NCBI RefSeq assembly: GCF_000293805.1
Contig: NZ_AMBZ01000003.1
Location: forward strand, 651,172-715,171
From: Paenibacillus alvei DSM 29
GTDB lineage: Bacteria > Bacillota > Bacilli > Paenibacillales > Paenibacillaceae
Reading direction: 5' to 3'
DNA: 64,000 nt
This document shows positions 39,686 to 49,472 of the stretch, in pieces. The first letter of the stretch is position 1. Each line of letters begins with the position of its first letter. The position numbers and the translations under genes are program-made. The notes beneath the pieces are model-generated. The model was not told the DNA's origin. It did no database searches and saw only the letters and a list, made by a program, of their open reading frames with translations.

Positions 39686-39890
39686 AATAAGAATGCGAAA
39701 CATCTGTTTGCATCCGGACGATATAAGTAATGGGGATTTCTGCTCCTTCGTCCGGCAGCGGCAGATTTTCTTTTGCCAACGAAGGTTGGAACGCTAAAAA
39801 GATAGTTTCAAAAAGCCGCTTTTGATCATAAAGCATAACGGGAAGTAACTCGTGAAAATGTTCAGCAGCTAATTTTGCATTCGCTTGCAA
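39660..39890 (-). pseudogene. Possible gene remnant or small gene, antisense to the permease end
   Basis: 76 codons from a TTG on the minus strand, reading N-A-K-L-A-A-E-H-F-H-E-L-L-P-V-M-L-Y-D. The composition is protein-like, and the same frame stays open upstream to a TAA at 39935, after an ATG at 39947 that encodes only four residues. There is no clear ribosome site. It fills the 306-base gap before parE. Either a decayed gene or a small gene with an unusual start; function unknown. Confidence 0.3.
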
Positions 39891-39991
39891 CCTTACTGAT
39901 GCTGAAAACTGGTCTTTTTGAACACGTATTGTTTAGGAAACACGCATGATTATTGATTATGCACTACATGTAATTTGAAGGAGGAGCATGA

Positions 39992-41980
39992 ATGGTCGAG
40001 CAAGTCGATATGTTCGGACAGTCGCCTGAGAATGGGGGGGCATCTGGCAACCGCAATTCTGAGTATGGGGCTGACGACATTCAAGTGCTCGAAGGGCTTG
40101 TCGCGGTACGCAAACGGCCAGGGATGTATATTGGCAGTACAAGCTCCTCGGGGCTGCATCATCTGGTATGGGAAATCGTAGACAACGCTGTCGACGAGCA
40201 TCTCGCCAAATTTTGCTCTCAGATTGATGTGACAATTCACAAGGATCAGTCGGTCACCGTTCGAGACAATGGACGAGGAATTCCGACGGGTATGCATAAG
40301 ACAGGGGTACCGACTCCGCAGGTCGTTTATACGATCTTGCATGCGGGCGGTAAGTTCGGTGGCGCAGGCTATAAGAAATCTGGGGGTCTGCACGGCGTTG
40401 GCGCTTCAGTCACGAATGCGTTATCGGAATGGCTTGAGGTTGAAATTTGCCGCGATGGCAAAATACATCGCATGCGCTTTGAAACATGGACGGATAAGAA
40501 AGGCAAAGAGCATGTCGGCGAACCGGTAACGGGGCTGGAGATTGTCGGTAATACGAATCGCACGGGTACAAAGGTAACGTTTAAGCCAGATGCGAAGGTA
40601 TTCCATGGCAATATTCATTTGAATTATGACAATCTTGCTGAGCGATTGCAGGAGATTGCATTTTTGAACTCTGGCTTACGGGTCACATTGAAGGATGAGC
40701 GGACAGGAAAGGAAGAAACTTTCCTATATGAAGGCGGAGCAAGCGAATTTGTACGATTTTTGAATGAAGACAAAAGTGTGCTGCATGAAGTCATTCATTT
40801 CACGGCTGAGAAGGATGATATTGAAGTCGAGATTGCGCTTCAATATAACGATGGGTATACGGAAACAATCGTATCGTTCGTCAACTCGATCCCAACTCGT
40901 GGCGGCGGTACGCACGAGACAGGCTTCAAGACAGCCTACACGCGTGTGATGAATGAATATGCGCGCAAGAACAGCTTATTGAAGGAAAAGATAAAACCTG
41001 GACGGGAACGATCTCCGTGAAGGTATGATGTCAGTCATTAACGTGAAAATGTCAGATGTGGAATTTGTCGGCCAAACGAAGGATCAGCTCGGGAGTGCGA
41101 TGGCAAGGGGCGCTGTGGATACCATCGTATCCGAGCATATGAGCATTTTTTAGAGGAGAACCCGCAAATTGCGCAGATGCTTGTCAAGAAGGCGATTCAG
41201 GCATCCAAGGCGCGTGAGGCGGCACGCAAGGCAAGAGAAGATGTTCGGTCAGGCAAAAAGCGCAGTGAAAGCTCGAACCTGAACGGCAAGCTGACACCGG
41301 CGCAGTCGAAGGATTATACGCGCAACGAGCTCTTTATCGTCGAAGGGGACTCAGCGGGTGGTTCTGCGAAGCAGGGACGCGATTCCAAGACGCAGGCAAT
41401 CTTGCCGCTGAAGGGGAAGCCGATGAACCCGGAAAAGGCGAAGCTCGCTGATATTCTGAAAAATGATGAATATCGAACGATCATCCATGCGATCGGAGCA
41501 GGGGTAGGCTCCGATTTCGATGCTGATGAGAGCAATTACGCGAAGATCATTATTATGACAGATGCTGACACAGACGGTGCGCATATTCAAGTGCTGCTGC
41601 TCACTTTCTTCTATCGATATATGCGGCAGCTTATTGATAAGGGCAAGGTATATATTGCACAGCCTCCGCTATATAAGATATCGCATAAGAAGGGCAAGCA
41701 CTTGACAGTTCGCTATGCTTGGACAGACGAGCAGCTTGCCAGCTACGTGAAGCAGTTCGGACAAAGCGCTGAGATTCAACGTTATAAAGGTCTTGGCGAG
41801 ATGAATCCCGATCAATTGTGGGAAACGACGATGGATCCGGAAACGAGAACATTGCTGCAGGTGCAGATCGATGACGCCGCCAAGGCAGAGCGCCGCGTGA
41901 CGACATTGATGGGCGACAAGGTGGAGCCGCGCAAGCGCTGGATCGTAGAGAACGTTGACTTTGCGGAGTTCGAGGAATAG
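39992..41980 (+). CDS. parE: DNA topoisomerase IV subunit B; three apparent single-base deletions
   Basis: About 663 residues when joined. AAGGAGG lies seven bases before the ATG. The GHKL ATPase part has R-P-G-M-Y-I-G-S, E-I-V-D-N-A-V-D-E and G-G-L-H-G-V-G-A-S-V; the TOPRIM part has L-F-I-V-E-G-D-S-A-G-G-S-A and M-T-D-A-D-T-D-G-A-H-I. The frame breaks at 40990 (G), 40993-40996 (A) and 41141 (G); adding one base at each gives K-E-K-D-K-N-L-D-G-N-D-L and E-H-M-E-H-F-L-E-E-N, and restores the original frame. An essential gene with three breaks in 150 bases points to sequence error. It is paired with parC 15 bases on. Confidence 0.95.
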
Positions 41981-41995
41981 AAAGGTGAGAGACAC

Positions 41996-44443
41996 ATGAG
42001 CGTATCGGAACAATTCAAACCCGCGTTCTTGGAAGACGTGGTTGGCGACCGATTCGGGCGCTATTCCAAATATATCATTCAAGATCGCGCGATACCCGAC
42101 GTTAGGGACGGTCTCAAGCCGGTTCAGCGACGCATCTTGTATGCGATGTATGAATCTGGCAATACACCGGACAAGCCATATCGCAAGTCGGCCAAAACGG
42201 TCGGGGACGTCATGGGTAATTATCACCCGCACGGGGATTCTTCGATATATGACGGTATGGTGCGTATGGCGCAGCCATGGAAGATGGGGCATGTCTTGAT
42301 TGACGGTCACGGCAACTGGGGGTCAATTGATGATGACCCGGCAGCCGCAATGCGTTATACGGAAGCAAGATTGTCTTCCATTGCGATGGAGCTACTTCGG
42401 GATATTGAGAAGGATACCGTTCCGTTCCGTCCGAACTTTGATAATACGGAAGAAGAGCCTGTCGTATTGCCATCACGCTTCCCAAACTTGCTCGTAAATG
42501 GCGTTAGTGGGATTTCGTCCGGTTTTGCAACGGAAATTCCGACACACAATTTGCGGGAAGTGATTGAGGCATGCATCGCCATGATCGACAAACCCGAGAT
42601 TGATTTGGATGAGATTATTAACATTGTACAGGGGCCAGACTTCCCTACAGGTGGAATCATCATGGGGGCGGAAGGCATTCGTGATGCATATCGTTCGGGT
42701 AAGGGGCGCATTTACATTCGCGCGAAGACGGATATTGAGGAAATGCGCGGAGGTCGTCAGCAGATCGTCGTCACTGAAATCCCGTATCAGGTTGTGAAGT
42801 CGCGACTTGTTACTGCAATGGAGAACATCCGGCTGGAGAAGAAGGTAGACGGCATTGCAGAGGTTCGCGATGAAAGTGGACGCGAAGGGATGCGCATTGT
42901 CGTTGAACTGAAAAAGGATGCGGATGCGAGCGGGATTTTGAACTATTTGTTTAAGAAGACGGATTTGCAAGTGACCTATAACTTCAACATGGTAGCGATC
43001 GTGAACAAGGCTCCGATGCAAATGGGCATTTTGCCAATGCTTCAAGCCTACATTGAACACCAGAAGGAAGTTGTCACGAATCGTACCCAATACGACTTGG
43101 CGAAGGCAGAAGACCGGGCACATGTGTTGGAGGGCTTGGTCAAGGCACTTGATATCTTGGATGCGGTGATCGCGACAATCAAAGCTTCGAAAAATCGTCA
43201 GGATGCGCAGCACAACTTGATTGAACAATTTGGTTTCTCTGAACGGCAAGCCGATGCGATCTTGACATTGCAGCTTTATCGCTTAACGAATCTGGAATTG
43301 ACTTCATTGATGAAGGAATTGGATGACATTCGTAAGAAGGTTGCCGATCTTCGCTCGATTCTGGAGAGCAGCAAGAAACTGATGAAGGTAATTAAGAAGG
43401 AATTGACGGACATTCGCGATCGATATGGAATCGATCGGCGTTCAGTCGTGCAGGGTGAAGTCGAAGAAATCAAGGTTAACCTTGAAGTAATCGTCAATGC
43501 TGAGGATGTTCTCGTCAGCCTGTCCAATGAAGGATACATCAAGCGAACGAGTCAGCTATCCTTCACGCGTTCTGGCGGGGAATGGGAAGCATCTGGTGTC
43601 AAAGAAGGTGACTACATCCGTCAAATCAATGAAGTGAACACTTTGGATCGCCTGCTTATCTTTACGCAGCGGGGGCAATATTTCTCCTTGCCTGTCCATA
43701 TGATTCCAGAGTTCAAATGGAAAGATAATGGTACAGCCATTGTTAATGTTATTCCGATTGCGAAGGAAGATTCCATCGTAGCTGCCATTCCTGTCAAGTC
43801 ATTCGCGGACGAGCAGAGCTCGCTCTTGTTCGTGACGCGTCGCGGTCAAGTGAAGCGTACGATGCTTAAGGAATACGAAACAAATCGTACAGGGGCAGTC
43901 GCCGCGTGCAAGGTAGCAGATCAAGATGAGTTATTGGCCGTCATGCTTAGTGATGGTTCAGCAGACCTCCTTCTCGTGACAGAACAGGGAATGGCAATCC
44001 GATTTGCAGGAGCAGAAGTAAACCCGATGGGACGAGCGGCTGGTGGTGTTCGTGGAATGCAGTTAAAGGATGACGATGCCATCACAGCTGCTCTACAGGT
44101 TACGGGCGAAGAAGGAGAAATAACCGTTCTTACGGATATCGGATGGGGCAAGCGCTCCTTGCTGCTTGATTATCCAACACAAGGCCGGGGCGGCAAAGGA
44201 ATGGCAACATTCGAGTTCAAGGAAGGGAAGCGAGTGAAACCGAATGGGAAGAAGCTAATCGGCGCTTACTTCAGCAAAGAGGCGTATCCGATAACGATCA
44301 TTACCGAACAGGGACACTTGCACCAGCTTATTACCGAGCATGCACCGCTGATGGACAAAAGGGCACAAGGTCGAAGCTTGGTTACCTTAGATAAGGAAGA
44401 TACAATTGTAAATACTACAGTCATTATACCGCCATCTTCTTAA
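41996..44443 (+). CDS. parC: DNA topoisomerase IV subunit A
   Basis: 815 residues, complete. The breakage-reunion domain holds [14 protein letters not shown], the quinolone region [12 protein letters not shown] and catalytic Tyr in [10 protein letters not shown]. The C-terminal beta-propeller has repeated blades ending around K-R-T and G-R-A-A-G-G-V-R-G. The quinolone-region Ser and Asp/Glu positions look wild type (D-S-S-I-Y-D). AAAGGTGAG precedes the ATG. With ParE it decatenates chromosomes. Confidence 0.97.
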   Translation: MSVSEQFKPAFLEDVVGDRFGRYSKYIIQDRAIPDVRDGLKPVQRRILYAMYESGNTPDKPYRKSAKTVGDVMGNYHPHGDSSIYDGMVRMAQPWKMGHVLIDGHGNWGSIDDDPAAAMRYTEARLSSIAMELLRDIEKDTVPFRPNFDNTEEEPVVLPSRFPNLLVNGVSGISSGFATEIPTHNLREVIEACIAMIDKPEIDLDEIINIVQGPDFPTGGIIMGAEGIRDAYRSGKGRIYIRAKTDIEEMRGGRQQIVVTEIPYQVVKSRLVTAMENIRLEKKVDGIAEVRDESGREGMRIVVELKKDADASGILNYLFKKTDLQVTYNFNMVAIVNKAPMQMGILPMLQAYIEHQKEVVTNRTQYDLAKAEDRAHVLEGLVKALDILDAVIATIKASKNRQDAQHNLIEQFGFSERQADAILTLQLYRLTNLELTSLMKELDDIRKKVADLRSILESSKKLMKVIKKELTDIRDRYGIDRRSVVQGEVEEIKVNLEVIVNAEDVLVSLSNEGYIKRTSQLSFTRSGGEWEASGVKEGDYIRQINEVNTLDRLLIFTQRGQYFSLPVHMIPEFKWKDNGTAIVNVIPIAKEDSIVAAIPVKSFADEQSSLLFVTRRGQVKRTMLKEYETNRTGAVAACKVADQDELLAVMLSDGSADLLLVTEQGMAIRFAGAEVNPMGRAAGGVRGMQLKDDDAITAALQVTGEEGEITVLTDIGWGKRSLLLDYPTQGRGGKGMATFEFKEGKRVKPNGKKLIGAYFSKEAYPITIITEQGHLHQLITEHAPLMDKRAQGRSLVTLDKEDTIVNTTVIIPPSS

Positions 44444-44607
44444 TCGAAGGGCTTGTGCGGTGGATTCAGCACATCGTGCAGGGTAATGACAATTTCTAAT
44501 AGGACCCACAATGGGACGGGCTCATCGAGCCGCTCTGCCCACTGTGGGTCTTTTATGATCCCGATTTTCACTGCTTTTTGAAAAATGTCGGCTTTGGCCT
44601 GATCCAT
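44440..44607 (-). CDS. Small 55-residue protein antisense to the parC terminator
   Basis: On the minus strand an ATG at 44607 follows GAGGAGGG with seven-base spacing, a strong site, and 55 codons run to a TAA that overlaps the parC stop. The sequence begins [12 protein letters not shown] and includes [20 protein letters not shown], an amphipathic helix with conserved-looking Trp. The family is unknown to me. The internal 50 bases double as the parC terminator read on the other strand. Confidence 0.7.
   Translation of the reverse strand: MDQAKADIFQKAVKIGIIKDPQWAERLDEPVPLWVLLEIVITLHDVLNPPHKPFD
44503..44554 (+). terminator. Terminator of parEC, embedded in the antisense small gene
   Basis: GACCCACA at 44503-44510 pairs with TGTGGGTC at 44543-44550; inner pairs TGGG/CCCA and GGCTC/GAGCC extend the stem. 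TTTT follows. Confidence 0.8.
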
Positions 44608-44779
44608 TGTGTTCCCTCCTCGCAGTATGAAGCAATGTAAATGTTAGAGAATGTATGGCAAATGCCTATATGTTATTATATGTGGGAAATGATTGCACGG
44701 TTCCAAATCGTAACAAGAAGCGATATGAGTTTGGGATGAAACTACATTCAGAAGAGGGATGATCCCGACTAGAAAAATG

Positions 44780-44788
44780 TGGTATAAT
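44780..44788 (+). promoter_or_regulatory. Extended -10 promoter of the MarR gene
   Basis: TGGTATAAT is an exact extended -10 element, 46 bases before the ATG of the MarR gene. No good -35 box is seen, as is common for extended -10 promoters. Confidence 0.65.
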
Positions 44789-44834
44789 TTAGTTGTTTGT
44801 AGATCGACATGGGAATAAAGGGGGAGTCGCTTGC

Positions 44835-45305
44835 ATGCATGCAGCCGAATTTGCCAAGCTATGGTCGAAATTATCCAAGGATTATAAGTTGATGATGGAC
44901 GAAGCCCTTTCGCCAAGTCTGACAGAGAGTCAGTTAACCGTGTTGGAGCGAATTGCGGAATATGGAAAGGTCAAGCCCTCTGATTTATTGCCTCATCTAG
45001 CTACGACCCCGGCCGCAATTACAACATTGATGGATCGCATGGAGAAGAATGCACTAATTATTCGCGAGCGGGATCAGGATGATCGTCGAATCGTGTGGAT
45101 CCAAGCTACAGAATTCGGCATGCAGGAAATGCGCCGCGGAGTAACGATTCGCGAGAATTATTGGAATGGCATCTTGCATCGTATCTCTACACACAATCAG
45201 CAGCTACTTATTCTCTTGCTTGGCAAGCTGACTCAATCGCCGCAACCGTCTGCTGTTGAGAAAGAGACGGCTGCAGCGTCAGAGCCTGTACGTGCTGGGC
45301 AATAG
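44835..45305 (+). CDS. MarR-family transcriptional regulator
   Basis: 156 residues from the ATG at 44835 with GGGGGAG upstream. Winged helix: L-T-E-S-Q-L-T-V-L-E-R-I, V-K-P-S-D-L-L-P-H-L, P-A-A-I-T-T-L-M-D-R-M-E and the wing I-R-E-R-D-Q-D-D-R-R-I-V-W-I. A loose tail of about 20 residues (P-S-A-V-E-K-E-T) follows. The target is not evident; no palindrome overlaps its promoter. It converges on the CapA gene. Confidence 0.88.
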   Translation: MHAAEFAKLWSKLSKDYKLMMDEALSPSLTESQLTVLERIAEYGKVKPSDLLPHLATTPAAITTLMDRMEKNALIIRERDQDDRRIVWIQATEFGMQEMRRGVTIRENYWNGILHRISTHNQQLLILLLGKLTQSPQPSAVEKETAAASEPVRAGQ

Positions 45306-46665
45306 CTAAGGTGAGACTGGGGCAGGGAGAATAACGGGAACAGCCGCTCTTGATGCCAGATGGCTGTATGTGCTGTTGAGCATCTTTTTCATAGCCTGAT
45401 ACTGCTTTGTGCTTAACCGTTTGTCAGAACGGGCTTTAATTGTTTGCTCCAATGGGAGTACGCGATATTTGCGCTTGTCGCGAGCACCGTCAATATGCAC
45501 CCATGTTGGAATTGTTGTTATTTTTTTAGCTCGATTGTACCTTCAGGCATGTGTTTGTTAATTTCCACACCGAAGATTACTCCTATATTCGTGCCATTGC
45601 CTGTCTGATTGGATATAAAGTTCCCCATAGAATAGATAATTAGCCCATCACGCTTGGAGCCGTCGGGCTCTCTTACAGTAATACGCTCATATGGCTGGAT
45701 GACATGTGGATGAGAGCCTAATATAATATCTGCTCCAGACTGGATAAGAGTGTGCGCTAGTCGGATCTGATCTTGATTCGGTGTATGCTCATATTCTGTA
45801 CCGAAGTGCAATGCAATCGCTACAACATCTGCACCAGCCTTTTTCGTTTTTTGAATATCCTGAATCATACGCTTCTCATCAATGAGAGATACGAGATACG
45901 GTTTTTGCTTCGGAAGTGGAATTCCGTTTGTACCGTACGTATAAGCAAGAATCCCTAATTGTATTCCGTTTTTCTCAAATAAGGTTGGTTGATTGGACTC
46001 CCATAATGAAGCTGAGATGCCCTTCGTCACCAATCCTTTTTTCTTCAGCACTTCTCTTGTGCGCAATGCTCCAGCTTCGTATCGATCCATGGAATGATTG
46101 TTTGCAGTCGTAACGATATTGAAGCCGGCGTACTTCAGTGCATCTGCTAGTTCTGGGGGGGCATTGAACATCGGATACCCAGTGTATACCTTCTCTCCGC
46201 CAAGCAATGGAGTCTCTAGATTTGCCCAACACCAATCTGCATCTTCGAGAATAGGCTTAACCTTTGTGAAATAGTTGTTAAAATTGTAGGTGCCTGTCTT
46301 CTTATTCAGATAAGCAGGGAATTGAGGAGAGTGCATCATAATATCTCCTACAGCAAGAAGTTTGCTGGATAGGGTATAGGGCTTTATTTTTCATTGCTTG
46401 GAACGGTGGTGCTTGCCGGGATGTCGGCTGTAGAGATGGAATGATCGGTAGCAGATGTTGAATGAGAGCTGCTATTAGGCATCGAATTATTCGATTTCGG
46501 AGATTTGGTCCGTTGGTTGTCGTTGGTTGCAGGCTCTGTATTGAAATGATCCTGAGCCGCTGAACGCAATGGCGAATCAATTGCACAAGCGGTGGATGAG
46601 AGTAAAAGAATAACTACGATTATCAGCATCCATATTGATACATAACGTCTGTTGCTCATCTCCAT
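45306..46665 (-). CDS. CapA-family lipoprotein (poly-gamma-glutamate synthesis type), two apparent deletions
   Basis: About 453 residues after joining three segments. The first (46665-46387) begins with AGGAGGGG and a signal peptide ending in lipobox S-S-T-A-C, then a Ser/Thr/Asn-rich spacer. The second is a calcineurin-like CapA domain: A-V-G-D-I-M-M-H-S, A-N-L-E-T-P, A-N-N-H-S-M-D, G-S-H-P-H-V-I-Q-P, Y-S-M-G-N-F. The third gives I-P-T-W-V-H-I-D-G-A-R, the usual C-terminus. One A added at 46386-46390 and one at 45521-45527 restores the frame. CapA proteins act in capsule or spore-surface polymer formation, but no capBC partners are near. Confidence 0.85.
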
Positions 46666-46745
46666 ATTCCCCTCCTTTCAAGCTCAAAACAGTTCGATAT
46701 GCACATATGCTTAATCGTTACCTGAGCTTATTGGCGTACACCTAT

Positions 46746-46797
46746 GTACAATCGCATTGAAGAGATGCAAGTAAGTTCCTCCGCAATGCGATCGTAC
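46746..46797. repeat. Inverted repeat in the CapA/RluA intergenic region
   Basis: GTACAATCGCATTG (46746-46759) and CAATGCGATCGTAC (46784-46797) pair over 14 bases with one wobble, separated by 24 bases. No T-tract follows, so a terminator role is doubtful; it could be an mRNA-stabilising or protein-binding element. Confidence 0.5.
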
Positions 46798-46882
46798 AAA
46801 CAGGATGCTGTGTGATATGACTGATTACTAGCCAGTAAGATGATCACAATACTTCATGGTGGATAGGCAGGGATCCTGTACA

Positions 46883-47596
46883 TTAACAGGATGCATAGAT
46901 AGACGGATCCCATAAGTTCCACGGATATTCCTCGGGCGGTCTCGAATAGAAGTCCATGACTTCCTTCGCAGTCGGATGAGGAAACGACAGCCGGACAGAC
47001 CATAGTGCGATCTGCTGTCCAGGCTTATTGCATTCGGCGCCGTACTTTTGATCTCCGTACAACGGACAACCGATTGTCTTCATCTGAACCCGTATTTGAT
47101 GTGGCCGTCCGGTATGAAGTTGTATTCGTACAAGCGTCAAATCTCCGCTCATACCAGCTACTTCATAAGACAGTCGCGCTTCTTTGGCTCCAGGGGTATT
47201 CGGAGCAACGGCGCGAACTGTGTTCGTACGCACATCCTTCAGCAAATGATGCGTTAATGCATCGCTGTTCTGTGGGGGACGACCATGAACGATTGCCATA
47301 TATACCTTGCCAAGCTTATGCGTCCGTACAACATCAGATAATCGAGATGCAGCCTTGCTAGTCTTGGCGAACACCATAGCTCCACCGACAGGGCGATCCA
47401 GTCGGTGGACAAGTCCTACATATACATTGCCTGGCTTTGAATAGCGTTCCTTTATATCTTGCTTCAATAAGGAGACCATATCTGCATCCTGAGTATCATC
47501 CGCTTGCGAGAGGATATTAACAGGCTTCTCGACAACGATTATATGATTATCCTCGTATAAGATGCCGATATGCGGAGCAGCAGGTTGGCCTAACAT
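46883..47596 (-). CDS. RluA-family pseudouridine synthase
   Basis: 237 residues. The catalytic motif G-L-V-H-R-L-D-R-P-V-G-G near residue 62 contains the Asp nucleophile; the RNA-binding blocks T-G-R-P-H-Q-I-R-V-Q and P-L-Y-G-D-Q-K-Y-G follow. There is no S4 domain, and the size suits the short YhcT/TruC-like branch acting on rRNA or tRNA. It follows the methyltransferase gene by six bases. Confidence 0.88.
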   Translation of the reverse strand: MLGQPAAPHIGILYEDNHIIVVEKPVNILSQADDTQDADMVSLLKQDIKERYSKPGNVYVGLVHRLDRPVGGAMVFAKTSKAASRLSDVVRTHKLGKVYMAIVHGRPPQNSDALTHHLLKDVRTNTVRAVAPNTPGAKEARLSYEVAGMSGDLTLVRIQLHTGRPHQIRVQMKTIGCPLYGDQKYGAECNKPGQQIALWSVRLSFPHPTAKEVMDFYSRPPEEYPWNLWDPSIYASC

Positions 47597-47602
47597 AGAT
47601 AG

Positions 47603-48466
47603 TTATGCCTCCCATCTTCCTAATATGCCGCAAGGAAGCACCATTCCTGACTTCGTAATTGGAATGCCTACTTCACCACAGGACAGCTTGCCGCCATAAC
47701 GCTTCTTCATTGTCATGTTCAGCATATTGCTGAGAACAGTTGGCGACAGTCCAGTTGTATAGGAATTGATTTGCAAGAACAGCGGATTATCTGACATGAT
47801 TGTCGTACAGAACTCAAGGAACGGATACAAGCTTTGTTCCAGCTTCCAAGTCTCTCCGCCTGGTCCTCTTCCATAGGAAGGGGGATCCATAATAATGGCA
47901 TCATATTTGTTGCCTCTGCGCTGCTCTCTTTGCACGAACTTGAACACGTCGTCCGTAATGTAGCGAATCGGGTGAGATTGAAGATCAGACAATTGTGCGT
48001 TCTCCTTGGCCCACTGTACCATTCCTTTGGCAGCGTCCACATGGCATACCTCTGCACCAGCAGATGCGCACGCCAATGTCGCACCGCCTGTGTAAGCGAA
48101 GAGGTTAAGTACTTTGACAGGACGATTCGCATTCCTAATCTTGTTCATCATCCAGTTCCAATTCACAGCTTGCTCTGGAAACAAGCCTGTATGCTTGAAG
48201 TTTGTGGGCTTAATGTAGAACTTGAGGTTCTGATATTCAATGGTCCAACGATCTGGAATGGGCTTTTTCATATCCCATTGTCCGCCGCCGGAAGAACTGC
48301 GGTGATAGTGGCCATGAACATTGCGCCATTCATCTGTTTCGCGGTCTAGGGGCCAGATAATCTGTGGGTCTGGGCGACGGAGAACTACATCTCCCCAGCG
48401 TTCGAGTTTCTCCCCACCGCCTGTATCGATTAATTCATAGTCTTTCCAATCAGTAGCCATGTACAT
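47603..48466 (-). CDS. Class I SAM-dependent methyltransferase, RlmI/RlmK-like
   Basis: 287 residues. A Rossmann methyltransferase: L-N-L-F-A-Y-T-G-G-A-T motif I near residue 120, C-H-V-D-A-A-K-G motif II, and I-M-D-P-P-S-Y-G-R-G motif IV. The N-terminal W-K-D-Y-E-L-I-D region is typical of a 280-300 residue branch in Firmicutes that resembles the catalytic half of 23S rRNA m5C/m7G methyltransferases. AAAGGAAG precedes the ATG. Pairing with a pseudouridine synthase suggests an rRNA target, by inference. Confidence 0.82.
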   Translation of the reverse strand: MYMATDWKDYELIDTGGGEKLERWGDVVLRRPDPQIIWPLDRETDEWRNVHGHYHRSSSGGGQWDMKKPIPDRWTIEYQNLKFYIKPTNFKHTGLFPEQAVNWNWMMNKIRNANRPVKVLNLFAYTGGATLACASAGAEVCHVDAAKGMVQWAKENAQLSDLQSHPIRYITDDVFKFVQREQRRGNKYDAIIMDPPSYGRGPGGETWKLEQSLYPFLEFCTTIMSDNPLFLQINSYTTGLSPTVLSNMLNMTMKKRYGGKLSCGEVGIPITKSGMVLPCGILGRWEA

Positions 48467-48562
48467 GTAGTGTGACTTCCTTTCTTCAGTTCAAACTTCC
48501 TTAACACTAAGCGTTATTGTACTATAAACAAGCTCAAGCTTCCAGAAAGTTTACGAAAGCAA

Positions 48563-48591
48563 TACCCGCATGAGAGAAATTCATGCGGGTA
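48563..48591. terminator. Terminator after the response regulator gene
   Basis: A perfect 11-base stem (TACCCGCATGA/TCATGCGGGTA) with a seven-base loop lies 15 bases beyond the regulator stop on the minus strand; the T-tract is weak. Confidence 0.65.
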
Positions 48592-48605
48592 GGGTTCAAA
48601 ATAGG

Positions 48606-49307
48606 TTATTCAGTTTGAAATTTATAGCCTACGCCTCGTACAGTCACGATGTAGCGTGGACGTGTAGGATCAGGCTCAATCTTTTTGCGCAAATTACTAA
48701 TATGTACCATAAGCGTTCGTGTATCGCCGAAGCTCTCAGTATTCCAAATATGTTGATATAGCTGCTCTAACTTAAATACTTTATTCGGCGATTGAGCCAA
48801 ATAAGCGAGTAGGTCGAACTCTTTAGCAGATAATGCGACAGCTTTACCTTGTACAGTTACGGTGTGGCTTTGCAAATCCATCTCTAATTCTTCAAAGGAG
48901 AGTTTGTGCTGTGTTGAGCGCTGTAGCGCTTGAGCAGAGAGGGAGTTACGGCTCAAATGAGCCTTGACCCTTGCGACAAGCTGACTTGGGCTGAATGGCT
49001 TCGTAATATAATCATCCCCACCAACGGTCAGGCCTAAAATAATATCCACATCGTCACTTTTGCAACTAATGAAGAGAATGGGCACATTTGACGTCTTGCG
49101 AACTTCCTTACATACCTCAATACCATCCAGTGACTTCAATAAGATGTCTAAAATAATCAAGTCCGGTTCGATTTCCTTCATCATCTGCAGGGCACTGTAT
49201 CCGTTGTCTGCGACGTACACGCGGTAGCCTTCCCTACGCAAATATAACGATATGAGTTCGGTAATCTCTATCTCATCATCAACGATTAATATTTTGCTTT
49301 CACTCAC
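48606..49307 (-). CDS. OmpR/PhoB-type response regulator
   Basis: 233 residues. Receiver domain 1-120 with the acidic pair V-D-D-E, phospho-acceptor Asp in D-L-I-I-L-D-I-L near residue 53, and Lys in Y-I-T-K-P-F. The C-terminal winged helix has E-F-D-L-L-A-Y-L-A-Q-S and V-H-I-S-N-L-R-K-K-I. Its gene is divergent from the histidine kinase gene, sharing a 165-base intergenic region, so they form one two-component system. Confidence 0.93.
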   Translation of the reverse strand: MSESKILIVDDEIEITELISLYLRREGYRVYVADNGYSALQMMKEIEPDLIILDILLKSLDGIEVCKEVRKTSNVPILFISCKSDDVDIILGLTVGGDDYITKPFSPSQLVARVKAHLSRNSLSAQALQRSTQHKLSFEELEMDLQSHTVTVQGKAVALSAKEFDLLAYLAQSPNKVFKLEQLYQHIWNTESFGDTRTLMVHISNLRKKIEPDPTRPRYIVTVRGVGYKFQTE

Positions 49308-49472
49308 TGCAGGTTATCACCTCCGCCACTCCTATTATTATAGCGAATATCGTCAGGATATGGCAATCTATTCCTAATTACGACATGAATAGATCAAATC
49401 CTTACATTCTTCTATCGTCAAAAAAGTTTACGTGTTATAAAATGGAAGAGTTGAGGAGGGCGTCAAAAAAAT

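Noticed and set aside
42473..43249. Minus-strand frame of 258 codons
   Set aside because: Lies wholly within parC on the opposite strand.
45306..45500. Separate 64-residue gene downstream of the CapA gene
   Set aside because: Its sequence continues the CapA C-terminus (I-P-T-W-V-H) after restoring one A, so it is part of that gene.
46873..46892. Small stem-loop ATCCTGT/ACAGGAT at the pseudouridine synthase stop codon
   Set aside because: Seven-base stem without a T-tract; too weak to call a terminator.
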